A DNA stretch of 36,150 nt from Anaerolineales bacterium (GTDB taxonomy: Bacteria > Chloroflexota > Anaerolineae > Anaerolineales > Villigracilaceae). A program made the translations under genes and the position numbers. The stretch covers positions 1 through 36,150 of the forward strand of contig CAKKRM010000023.1 in assembly GCA_919902735.1 (NCBI GenBank), given 5' to 3'. Of this stretch, positions 1 to 7,926 are shown one piece after another (within the stretch, counting starts at the first letter, position 1; each line of letters opens with the position of its first letter). Under the pieces are notes generated by a model, which worked only from the letters and a program-made list of their open reading frames with translations, was not told the origin of the DNA and did no database searches.

Positions 1-55
1 CCTACTTTACTCGAAAAGCCCTACTTTTTTAGTTTATCTTTGGCGAAGGTATTGA

Positions 56-496
56 AGAGAAAAAGTATTTATTATCGATCAGCTGTGGTCAACAGCTGAA
101 ACAGAATTATTGCCACTTCTCGAAAAAGATGAAGCAGTTGATGCAATGACTGACCTTCGGATTTTGAACGAGTGGTTTGACCTAGGTGAAAAAGAAGCCA
201 CCCTCAAAAAGGCTATCAAAGATGCCGAAGCCGACCTGGATTCAAAAGCCTACGCCCTTTACCCGAAACTGACCGAAGCCGAGATCAAGACCTTGGTTGT
301 GGACGACAAATGGTTCGCCGCGTTGGATGTCGCTATTCACGGCGAAATGGAGCGTGTGAGCCAGAACCTGACCCAACGTGTGAAGGAACTCACCGAACGC
401 TACGAAACACCAATGCCGCAGATGAACAGCCGTGTGGATGACTTGGAAACCAAAGTGAACCGCCACCTTGAAAAGATGGGGTTCTCATGGAAGTGA
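56..496 (+). pseudogene. hsdM: C-terminal fragment of type I restriction-modification methyltransferase subunit HsdM
   Basis: HsdM is the adenine methyltransferase subunit of type I systems and forms the M2S modification complex with HsdS. Only the helical C-terminus that contacts HsdS is visible. The stretches LLPLLEKDEAVDAMTDLR, LNEWFDLGEKEATLKKA and YPKLTEAEIKTLVVDDKWF are typical of HsdM tails. The frame is open from about base 56, but a TGA at 53-55 lies in the same frame, and the translation before roughly base 70 does not look like HsdM. The SAM-binding and NPPY regions are absent. The nearest possible start is a TTG at 110 without a convincing ribosome binding site. The stop overlaps the hsdS start by 10 bases, the normal hsdM-hsdS arrangement. 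Either the gene is truncated by an upstream rearrangement, or the first bases are a sequence-end artefact. The family call is firm; the broken state is less certain. Confidence 0.65.
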
Positions 497-1776
497 AGGC
501 GGGATACAAGCAAACTGAGGTTGGAATAATTCCAGAAGATTGGGATGTTACTCCTCTTGGCCATCAATTACGAAGAATACCAACCTATGGGATAAATGCA
601 GCCGCTATCCCTTTTGATTTTCGTTTTCCAACTTACCTGCGTATTACTGACATTACTGAAGATGGTCGTTTTGCTGAAGCCACTAAAACCTCAGTTGACC
701 ATCCAACATCAGCATCGTATTTACTTGAACATGGCGATCTTGTTTTTGCACGAACTGGAGCAAGTGTTGGAAAATCTTATCTATATAAATCAACAGATGG
801 CCAGTTGGTTTTTGCTGGATTTCTCATCCGAGTAAGTCCAGATACAAAACGTTTAGCACCTGCATTTCTCAAGTTTTTTGTTCAGAGCCGTACTTATTGG
901 AATTGGATCAAAACCAATTCAATGCGAAGTGGACAACCTGGAATTAACGGACGAGAATTTGCTTCACTCCCTGTCCCAATTCCTCCCACACTCGCCGAAC
1001 AGGAAGCCATCGCCGAAGCATTGAGTGATGCGGATGCCCTCATCGAAGCGCTGGAGCAACTCCTTGCCAAAAAACGTCAGGTCAAGCAAGGGGCGATGCA
1101 GGAATTGCTCACGGGAAAGAGACGATTGGCTGGGTTTAATGAAAAGTGGGAAGTGAAGACCTTTGGCGATTTATTCAATTTCAGTGGTGGTTTCACAGCC
1201 TCACGTGACCAACTCTCTTCAAATGGATATTGTTATTTGCATTATGGTGATATTCACATGTCCACAAAAACCTTTGTAGATGTGCATGCCGAATTTCAAG
1301 ATATCCCAAAACTCAATATTCCCTTGAAAAAAGTTTCTACAACTTCATTGTTGGAAGATGGTGACATTGTATTTGTGGACGCTTCCGAAGACGACGAAGG
1401 CGCAAGCAGGCATGTAGTAATTTTCAATCCAAATAAAATCCCATATATCTCAGGATTGCATACAATAGTTGCCAAAAGTAAAACAGACGAGTTGGAACAT
1501 CAATATCGGCGTTATTGCTTTCAAACCCGTGAAGTGAAAAATCAGTTTCGTTTCTATGCAGTAGGAACCAAGGTTTCAGGTATCAGTAAAACTAATATAG
1601 CCAAAATAAATTTGCCTGTTCCGTCCATTGCCGAACAAACCGCTATCGCCGAAATCCTGAGCGACATGGATGCTGAAATATCCGCGCTGGAAGAGAAACT
1701 GGTCAAGGCACGGCAGGTCAAGGCGGGGATGATGTCCAAGCTGCTGACGGGTAAAATTCGTCTTAACCATGATTAG
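487..1776 (+). CDS. hsdS: Type I restriction-modification specificity subunit HsdS
   Basis: HsdS recognises the bipartite DNA target and holds HsdM and HsdR in the complex. The 429-residue protein has the usual two-fold layout. Target recognition domain 1 spans about residues 18-165, beginning with TEVGIIPEDWDV. A conserved helical spacer runs about 169-215 (LAEQEAIAEALSDADALIE, then ELLTGKRRL). Target recognition domain 2 spans about 220-375, and a second conserved helix about 381-425 (IAEQTAIAEILSDMDAEI, then KLLTGKIRL). The two helices are clear internal repeats, as expected. The ATG lies inside the hsdM tail and gives a 10-base overlap, so translation is probably coupled. The recognition domains are more AT-rich than the helical spacers, in keeping with domain exchange. 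Right after the stop lies a second, diverged copy of the last 40 codons. Confidence 0.95.
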   Translation: MEVKAGYKQTEVGIIPEDWDVTPLGHQLRRIPTYGINAAAIPFDFRFPTYLRITDITEDGRFAEATKTSVDHPTSASYLLEHGDLVFARTGASVGKSYLYKSTDGQLVFAGFLIRVSPDTKRLAPAFLKFFVQSRTYWNWIKTNSMRSGQPGINGREFASLPVPIPPTLAEQEAIAEALSDADALIEALEQLLAKKRQVKQGAMQELLTGKRRLAGFNEKWEVKTFGDLFNFSGGFTASRDQLSSNGYCYLHYGDIHMSTKTFVDVHAEFQDIPKLNIPLKKVSTTSLLEDGDIVFVDASEDDEGASRHVVIFNPNKIPYISGLHTIVAKSKTDELEHQYRRYCFQTREVKNQFRFYAVGTKVSGISKTNIAKINLPVPSIAEQTAIAEILSDMDAEISALEEKLVKARQVKAGMMSKLLTGKIRLNHD

Positions 1777-1794
1777 CAGGATTAGAGGATTGCC

Positions 1795-1917
1795 ATGATT
1801 TCAAAGAGCGACATGGATGGCGAAGTCACCGCGCTGGGAGGGAAACTGTCCAAGGGGCAGGAGGTCAAGGCGGGGATGATGTCCGTGTTGCTGACGGGTC
1901 GGGTCAGGTTGGTGTGA
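1795..1917 (+). pseudogene. Orphan duplicate of the hsdS 3' end
   Basis: This is an open frame of 40 codons starting 18 bases after the hsdS stop. Its translation (SDMDGEVTALGGKLSKGQ, then EVKAGMMSVLLTGRVRLV) matches the end of the preceding HsdS (SDMDAEISALEEKLVKARQ, then VKAGMMSKLLTGKIRLNHD). Nothing of a recognition domain precedes it. It is best read as the remnant of a second hsdS, or of a recombination event between repeated hsdS ends, rather than a working gene. The divergence is moderate and the frame is still open, so the event need not be very old. There is no clear ribosome binding site. Confidence 0.75.
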
Positions 1918-2004
1918 CAATTTATAGAAAATCGTCACTTATGAGATGAGGGATGTCCGCTTTACAATGGCAGGAAATACGTCCAGCCGAGATTGGGAAA
2001 TGCT

Positions 2005-4347
2005 ATGTCCACAAAAGATCGCAAACCTGCATGGAAGAAATCAGCTGCGAAAAAGACAGCGAAGGAACAAGTCAGCGCAAAACCAGCCGTTGAAAATAAA
2101 CAAGCGGAAGCCGAGCCAGTCAAGTCCGCGGCAGCTGAGCCTGCCGAAAATAGTAGTGTCAAAGTTTCCGAAACCAAGCCTCAGACAGAAAAAATTCCCA
2201 TAAAAATATTTGGCTACGATATAAAAAAATTGGGGGTTGCAAGTTTGCTCATTGCTTTCCTCGGTGCATTGCCATCAATTATTGGAGTTGTAGCTGATTC
2301 AATAAGCATTTTTGATCGCATGTCCGCGCTGCCTACCCCAACTTTTGGGTATATTTTTGTTGTCCCGCCCACCACGCAGCCGCAAAACAACCCGTCGAAT
2401 AATCCCTCGTCTCCATCTGCTTCTGATCCAAATGCACCAGTAGTTGTAGCACAAGATCTACCGCTCTACGAATTCCGCGGCAACGAATTTACTGTAGAGC
2501 AGGTTCAGTGTATGACGCCCACGGTCATTCCTGTCAGCGGCGCGTACAATGTCGCCTTCTTCCCTGGCGGGCAGACCTTGGCAGTCCAAGTTGGAGACGG
2601 CGAATCACAGATCGGAATATGGGATCTTCAAAAAAATAGTTTGCAAGGGTCGTTGACCTCTGGAATCCTCCTGACACAATCTCCGTATGGACCTCTCTAC
2701 CTTGTCTATGATTATGATGAAACCTACGTGTTCCTCGCCAAAGACGGCAGTACGATCTACACCGTCCCGAATGAGAATGATGAACAACCTTACGGTTTTG
2801 CCGTCTCACACGATGGGCGCAAAATGGCATTCGGCTACGAAAACGGCAATGTCATTGTTTGGGATATCACCACAGGCGAAAGCTTCACCTTGTTTGGGTC
2901 TTCGTTTATCGTCTCCAATATCGTCTTCTCTAATGATGATAGTCTGATCGCGACAGGGACAGATCAAGCCCCATTTTATATTTGGGATGCTGTCACTCAT
3001 TCCATGAAAACTAAAATTGACGTCTCATCATCGTATTCCTTTGCCTTCTCGCCCAATGGTCAGGCTGTTATTTACCGCGCTTACACAAAAGATGCATCGG
3101 CTCAATATATATATTCCTATGACCTTGAAAGTGGAGAGACAACCCAATTGGTCGGCTCGTCTGAAATTTGGTACAACGAAGAGAGCGTGCGGGCTTTCTA
3201 CTCGGCAGATCAAAGGGTTCTCGTCAACGGCGTTGCATTCTGGAAAACCCCTGAAAATACCGCCCTTCGCAATTTAAAAGATCATGCGGGACAGCCAGGT
3301 TATATGGTCACAGGGTCATTTGAAGGCGATAAACTGATTTCTGCATCTATTGATGAAATCATTGTATGGGATCTGACCTGTTCAAAAGTTACCCTGCCCC
3401 AACAAACTGTCCAAGCCCAGTTTGAGCCAATCACAAAGAATAACCTCAACCGCCTCCAAATAGCCCAAACATTTGAAGATGCGGAACTCGGTCCCTTTGC
3501 ATCAAAAAGTGACCGCTTCGTAATGGGTAAAAAAGTCTATTCTTTGAATACCATGAAGCCCGTGGCAGATTTCACCAATGATGTTAATTTTAGATATTCT
3601 GGAACAGGGGTGGATATTTCTCCAGACGGGAAATATCTCGTATCGTGGGATTATGAAAATGTGTTGAACGTCTGGGATATTGACAACGTATTTTTATTGC
3701 CAGACGTGGAAGGTTGCAGCTATTATTCCATCTTTTTGCCCGATGGGCGTCTACTAGCGATCAATGTCAAAGACCAGATCTGTGTCTGGGACGACCTGAA
3801 CGCTCCGCCAAAAATGAGCGAGTTTCAGGAAGGCTACGGCACTCCTATTACACCTATGGAGGAGACTGGCTACAGCGACATCGTTATCCTGCCTTCGGGA
3901 ACTTATCAGGTGGCACGCAATTACAACGACGAGGGAAAGTACGCTCTAGCTGATCTTTTTGCTGGTAACCCGACCCCAAAATATATTTTCCCCGAATCCT
4001 TTACCTGGGAAGTCTTTTCGCCCAAAGGCACATTTTTAGCAGGTAACTGCAGCAAAATCTATGCCACATGTATTTATCGAGTAGCCAGCCAGTCCCTTCT
4101 CTTTAGCTTTGAAGACCCTGTCTCACCCTATGCATTTTCTGCTGATGAAGAATTATTTGCTATCTATATTTATTCTGATAATCAGAATAAGATCCAAGTC
4201 TACGATACAGACACCTGGCAGCTACAAACTGAAATAGATCCTCCTGTAAATTACTCAGTAGATACACTTCGTTTCTCTCCAGATGGACACTATCTTGCCG
4301 TTGGCGAAATCAGCAAAACCTGGTTTTGGTCTGTGGATGGAAAATAA
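2005..4347 (+). CDS. Membrane-anchored WD40-like beta-propeller protein
   Basis: No specific function is recognised. The 780-residue protein starts with a charged, Lys/Ala/Glu-rich segment (1-65), then one hydrophobic segment at about 76-98 (LGVASLLIAFLGALPSIIGV), then a Pro/Asn/Ser-rich linker (120-145). The rest is a long repeat region with WD40-type signatures: GIWDLQKN, IVWDITTGE, YIWDAVTH, IVWDLTCS, NVWDIDNV, CVWDDLNA and a closing FWSVDG. The likely topology is a cytoplasmic N-terminus and an external propeller, or the reverse; this is inferred. The ATG at 2005 is preferred over a TTG at 1993. The gene lies between hsdS and the higB toxin, but it has its own spacing and is not obviously co-translated with either. 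It may be defence cargo or an unrelated insertion. Confidence 0.8.
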   Translation: MSTKDRKPAWKKSAAKKTAKEQVSAKPAVENKQAEAEPVKSAAAEPAENSSVKVSETKPQTEKIPIKIFGYDIKKLGVASLLIAFLGALPSIIGVVADSISIFDRMSALPTPTFGYIFVVPPTTQPQNNPSNNPSSPSASDPNAPVVVAQDLPLYEFRGNEFTVEQVQCMTPTVIPVSGAYNVAFFPGGQTLAVQVGDGESQIGIWDLQKNSLQGSLTSGILLTQSPYGPLYLVYDYDETYVFLAKDGSTIYTVPNENDEQPYGFAVSHDGRKMAFGYENGNVIVWDITTGESFTLFGSSFIVSNIVFSNDDSLIATGTDQAPFYIWDAVTHSMKTKIDVSSSYSFAFSPNGQAVIYRAYTKDASAQYIYSYDLESGETTQLVGSSEIWYNEESVRAFYSADQRVLVNGVAFWKTPENTALRNLKDHAGQPGYMVTGSFEGDKLISASIDEIIVWDLTCSKVTLPQQTVQAQFEPITKNNLNRLQIAQTFEDAELGPFASKSDRFVMGKKVYSLNTMKPVADFTNDVNFRYSGTGVDISPDGKYLVSWDYENVLNVWDIDNVFLLPDVEGCSYYSIFLPDGRLLAINVKDQICVWDDLNAPPKMSEFQEGYGTPITPMEETGYSDIVILPSGTYQVARNYNDEGKYALADLFAGNPTPKYIFPESFTWEVFSPKGTFLAGNCSKIYATCIYRVASQSLLFSFEDPVSPYAFSADEELFAIYIYSDNQNKIQVYDTDTWQLQTEIDPPVNYSVDTLRFSPDGHYLAVGEISKTWFWSVDGK

Positions 4348-4372
4348 CTACGGCAAATAAAGTTGGGAGCAA

Positions 4373-4429
4373 GGGAATTCCCGAAAAAGGAATGAAAATC
4401 CTTGTAAAATTCCCAAAATGGGATAAAAT
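4373..4429 (+). promoter_or_regulatory. Promoter and operator-like palindromes before higB
   Basis: A -35-like TTGTAA (4402-4407) and a -10-like TAAAAT (4424-4429) are separated by 16 bases. A perfect palindrome GGGAATTCCC lies at 4373-4382, and a TCCC-N5-GGGA inverted repeat (4411-4423) lies inside the promoter spacer. This fits autoregulation by a HigA-type antitoxin, which is known for the family but only inferred here. The -10 ends five bases before the higB ATG, so transcription would begin at or next to the start codon. Confidence 0.5.
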
Positions 4430-4434
4430 ACGAA

Positions 4435-4728
4435 ATGCGCCTGATCTCACGAAAAAAACTAATCGAATTCTGGACTAAATATGTCGACTCTGAGGAACAG
4501 CTCAAAGCATGGGCATGGGAAGTTGAACATGCCGACTGGAAAACTCCCAGCGACGTCAAAGCCCGTTATGGCACAGCCGATATTCTCAAGAATGATCGGG
4601 TCGTGTTCAACATCAAAGGCAACCATTACAGGCTGGTTGTGAAAATCCAATACAATATTCAAATTGTCTTTATACGTTTTGTTGGCACGCACAAGCAGTA
4701 TGAAAAAATAGATGCGGAGAAAATCTGA
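4435..4728 (+). CDS. higB: HigB-family type II toxin (mRNA interferase)
   Basis: HigB toxins are RelE-fold, ribosome-dependent mRNA endonucleases neutralised by a HigA antitoxin. The 97-residue length and the conserved order match the HigB family: MRLISRKKLIEFW at the start, DWKTPSDVKARYG in the middle, then ILKNDRVVFNIKGNHYRL and IVFIRFVGTHKQYEKID. The gene has no visible Shine-Dalgarno sequence, and a promoter -10 lies immediately upstream, so the mRNA may be leaderless. Its TGA overlaps the next ATG by one base (TGATG). The toxin-first order is typical of higBA loci. Confidence 0.9.
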   Translation: MRLISRKKLIEFWTKYVDSEEQLKAWAWEVEHADWKTPSDVKARYGTADILKNDRVVFNIKGNHYRLVVKIQYNIQIVFIRFVGTHKQYEKIDAEKI

Positions 4729-5933
4729 TGAAGCCGAAAGTAATAAAAACCGAAGCCGATTATGAAATGGCTCTGGCTCATCTCGAATCCCTCATGGATG
4801 CCGAACCAGGCTCCCCACAAGAAGAAGAACTGGAACTTTTCGCGGTACTCATTGAAAACTATGAGCGCGAATCCTTTCCCATTGGATTGCCCGATCCCAT
4901 CGAGGCGATCAAGTTCCGCATGGAACAACAGAAGCTCACCCGAAAAGATTTGGAACAATACATAGGCAGCCAGAGCAAAGTTTCCGAGGTGCTGAATCGC
5001 AAACGTCCGCTCAGCATTGGTATGATCCGTGCTTTGCATCAGGGATTGGGGATCCCTGCAGAGGTTTTGTTGCAGGAAGAAGGCGCCGAAATAACCGAGC
5101 CAAAGTATGACTTGAAAAAATATCCCTTCACTGAAATGTTCAGTGAGGGCTACTTCAGCTTTTTCAATGGAACTTTGCAGGAGGCTAAAGAAGCCAAGGA
5201 AGAATTACTCACGCGGCTCTTTTCTGCCTTTCAAGGTCTGACCTTTGAAAGAGCGCTTCCCCGTGCCTCCTCCAAGGAGAGAATGGATGAATTTGCTTTT
5301 GAAGCCTGGCAGGCTCGAGCGCTTGTCCTCGCAGAAGAACAGGAGTTACCGCCTTACACTCCAGGCGCATTGAACGATGAAGACATAAAGTATCTTGTTC
5401 GCCTTAGCGCCTTCGATGAAGGTCCGCTGCTGGCGCAGGAATATCTGCAAAAACGAGGCATCCCCCTGGTGGTTCTAAAAAGTTTGAAACATACCTATCT
5501 GGATGGCGCATGTTTCAACTCTCCCTCTGGGCGTCCAGTTGTCGGCATGACATTGCGCTACGATCGTATGGATAATTTCTGGTTCACTCTGCTTCACGAA
5601 TTAGGTCATGTGTGCCTTCACCTCGATCAAAACAACTTTGCGTTTTTTGATGAAACAGAATCGAAAAAAGGTAAAAAAGAATCTCGTGATCCAAAAGAAA
5701 TAGAGGCGGATGGTTTCGCTACGAAATTTCTTATTCCAGAGGAAGCGTGGAAGCCTTGGAGAAAAGCGAATGCGAAATTGGTCAGTAAGGATGAAATTCG
5801 AATCTTCGCTGATCAACTAGGCATCTCCCCATCCATTGTTGCAGGGCGTTTGCGCTGGGAAACGGGTGATTATGTGAAATATTCGGTTATGCTTGGCAAC
5901 AATACTGTCAAGAAACTGTTCCATCAAAATTAA
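4728..5933 (+). CDS. higA: HigA-like antitoxin fused to ImmA/IrrE metallopeptidase
   Basis: The protein has 401 residues, about three to four times a normal HigA. The first ~115 residues resemble HigA: an acidic helical start, then a helix-turn-helix region (KLTRKDLEQYIGSQSKVSEV, then LNRKRPLSIGMIRAL). The C-terminal half carries the ImmA/IrrE zinc-peptidase signature H290-ELG-H294 (LLHELGHVCLHL) followed by EIEADGFATKFLIPEEAW, which supplies the third metal ligand region. ImmA/IrrE proteins cleave repressors or antitoxins in response to stress or mobile-element signals. Here the peptidase is in the same chain as the antitoxin, next to the toxin, so it could control antitoxin stability; that is inference. 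A one-base overlap with higB implies coupled translation. Confidence 0.88.
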   Translation: MKPKVIKTEADYEMALAHLESLMDAEPGSPQEEELELFAVLIENYERESFPIGLPDPIEAIKFRMEQQKLTRKDLEQYIGSQSKVSEVLNRKRPLSIGMIRALHQGLGIPAEVLLQEEGAEITEPKYDLKKYPFTEMFSEGYFSFFNGTLQEAKEAKEELLTRLFSAFQGLTFERALPRASSKERMDEFAFEAWQARALVLAEEQELPPYTPGALNDEDIKYLVRLSAFDEGPLLAQEYLQKRGIPLVVLKSLKHTYLDGACFNSPSGRPVVGMTLRYDRMDNFWFTLLHELGHVCLHLDQNNFAFFDETESKKGKKESRDPKEIEADGFATKFLIPEEAWKPWRKANAKLVSKDEIRIFADQLGISPSIVAGRLRWETGDYVKYSVMLGNNTVKKLFHQN

Positions 5934-5977
5934 CGTCTCTGCGATAAATTTCCAACAACCAGGAGGATTCGCCTGAT

Positions 5978-7924
5978 ATGAAAATTTCTACCATCCTCGA
6001 CCATATCGACAATGGTCATATGGCTCTCCCCGAATTTCAGCGCGGCTACGTCTGGAACCGCGATCAGGTGCGTGGTCTATTTGATTCTCTATATAAACGT
6101 CATCCCGTGGGCGGTCTGTTGGTTTGGGCAACTGAGTCCAAAACCGCTGCCCATCGTGGCGACGGTCAACTCGCGCCTGGTGTTGTCAAACTTCTGCTTG
6201 ATGGTCAACAACGCATGACCTCCCTTTACGGTGTAGTACGTGGAAAGCCGCCACTGTTCTTTGATGGAGACGAAAAGGCTTTTGCAGGTCTACGTTTCCA
6301 TTTGGGAACTGAAACCTTTTCCTTTTACCAACAACTCAAAATGAAGGATGATCCGCTCTGGGTGGATGTCACCGAATTGATGCAAAAAGGCAATGTTGGG
6401 CTGGGTGAATTTGTCACCCGTCTAAACGCCACTCCTGAGCTGGCTGCCAACATGGGACTCTACGTCGCCCGCCTTGGTCATCTGCTTGGCATTACTGAAA
6501 AAGAATTTCACATCGAAGAAGTTACGGGCAGCGAAAAAACTCTCGACATTGTGGTGGATATCTTCAACCGCGTCAACAGTGGTGGAACAAAGTTGTCCAA
6601 AGGCGATCTTGCACTTGCAAAAATTTGTGCCGAGTGGCCAGAAGCCCGTACCGAGATGAAAACGAAACTCAAGGAATGGAATGCCGCGGGCTATAGCTTC
6701 AACCTCGATTGGTTGTTACGCTCTGTCAATACCGTACTGACTGGTGAAGCAAAATTTTTATACCTGCACGACAAAAGCGCAGAAGAAGTACAGGATGGAC
6801 TTACCCGCGCCATTAAACACATTGACACCAGCCTCAATATGATCAGCGGGCGGTTAGGTCTGGATCATGACCGTGTCTTCTTTGGTCGCTTCGGTGTGCC
6901 TGTCATGGTACGTTACCTCGATAAACACAAAGGTTCCTTGAGCGAAAAGGAACGCGACAAACTCCTCTTCTGGTTTGCCCAGTCAGGCATGTGGGGGCGT
7001 TTCTCTGGTTCTACTGAGTCATACATAGATCAAGATCTGGCTGCACTGGAAGGTGAGGATGGGGGGCTGGATAAGTTGCTTGAACAATTGCGCCTTTGGC
7101 ATGGCGGATTGCGCGTGGAGGCTGGGCATTTTACTGGCTGGAGTTTGGGCGCGCGCTTCTACCCCGTCCTATACCTGCTCACCCGCATGGGCAATGCCCG
7201 CGATTGGGGCACGGGGCTTCCACTCAAAGCCTCCTTGCTTGGAAAAATGAGTCGCCTCGAAGTTCATCATATCTTCGCTAAAGCGCAACTTTACAAACGG
7301 AATTTTGGACGGATGGAAGTCAATGCGCTTGCCAACTTTTGTTTCCTGACAAAAGATACAAATCTCGATATCAGTGACCGTCTGCCCGAGGAATATTTTG
7401 AGGAAATCGAAAATAATCACCCTGGAGCCCTGGCTTCCCAGTGGATTCCTGTAGACCGTAATCTGTGGAAGATGGAGAATTTTCGCGACTTTCTCGAAGC
7501 CCGCAAGGAGCTGCTTGCGACCGAAGTAAATCTGCGCATGGAAGAACTCTTGCATGGTGACACCCGCTGGCTGTCAGGTCCGACCGCGGCGATCACTGCT
7601 GAAACTGCAATTGGCAGTGGCATCACCACTGCCGAGGAAGAACAACAACTTGACGCCTTGAATGCCTGGGTGGAGTCGCAAGGTTTACCCAGCGGCTTGC
7701 TCGCCTATGACTTTTCTGACCCTGAAACAGGCGAACAAAAAGCGGTCTTCGATCTGGCATGGCCCAATGGCATTCAGGAGGAACTCAGTCAGCCCGTTGC
7801 CATCCTTATTGACGAAAGCGCCGAAGTCCTCGCTCTTGCGAATCAGGCAGGCTTCCGTTGCTTCACGAAGGAAAAAGAATTCCGCCAGTACGTCAAGAAG
7901 GAAATCCTATCTGGGGATAGCTAA
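5978..7924 (+). CDS. DUF262 domain protein with C-terminal HNH-like motif (GmrSD-type nuclease)
   Basis: DUF262 (GmrS-like, ParB-fold NTPase) proteins with an HNH/DUF1524 part act in modification-dependent restriction and other anti-phage systems. Here DUF262 is at the N-terminus: LPEFQRGYVW at 17-26 and LLDGQQRMTSLYG at 73-85, with DGQQR at 75-79. FNRVNSGGTKLSKGDLALAK is the typical second motif. Around residues 428-470 there is an HNH-like block, LEVHHIFAKAQLY (H430, H431) then ALANFCFLTKDTN. The last ~90 residues (from about ALNAWVESQGLPSG) form a separate domain not recognised with confidence. An AGGAGG at 5961-5966 precedes the ATG. The stop is two bases before hsdR, so the two nucleases are co-expressed. 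The substrate is unknown. Confidence 0.88.
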   Translation: MKISTILDHIDNGHMALPEFQRGYVWNRDQVRGLFDSLYKRHPVGGLLVWATESKTAAHRGDGQLAPGVVKLLLDGQQRMTSLYGVVRGKPPLFFDGDEKAFAGLRFHLGTETFSFYQQLKMKDDPLWVDVTELMQKGNVGLGEFVTRLNATPELAANMGLYVARLGHLLGITEKEFHIEEVTGSEKTLDIVVDIFNRVNSGGTKLSKGDLALAKICAEWPEARTEMKTKLKEWNAAGYSFNLDWLLRSVNTVLTGEAKFLYLHDKSAEEVQDGLTRAIKHIDTSLNMISGRLGLDHDRVFFGRFGVPVMVRYLDKHKGSLSEKERDKLLFWFAQSGMWGRFSGSTESYIDQDLAALEGEDGGLDKLLEQLRLWHGGLRVEAGHFTGWSLGARFYPVLYLLTRMGNARDWGTGLPLKASLLGKMSRLEVHHIFAKAQLYKRNFGRMEVNALANFCFLTKDTNLDISDRLPEEYFEEIENNHPGALASQWIPVDRNLWKMENFRDFLEARKELLATEVNLRMEELLHGDTRWLSGPTAAITAETAIGSGITTAEEEQQLDALNAWVESQGLPSGLLAYDFSDPETGEQKAVFDLAWPNGIQEELSQPVAILIDESAEVLALANQAGFRCFTKEKEFRQYVKKEILSGDS

Positions 7925-7926
7925 CC

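Noticed and set aside
1946-2203. 85-codon + frame overlapping the propeller gene start
   Set aside because: It is out of frame with the long gene, basic low-complexity, and explained by the Lys-rich N-terminal segment.
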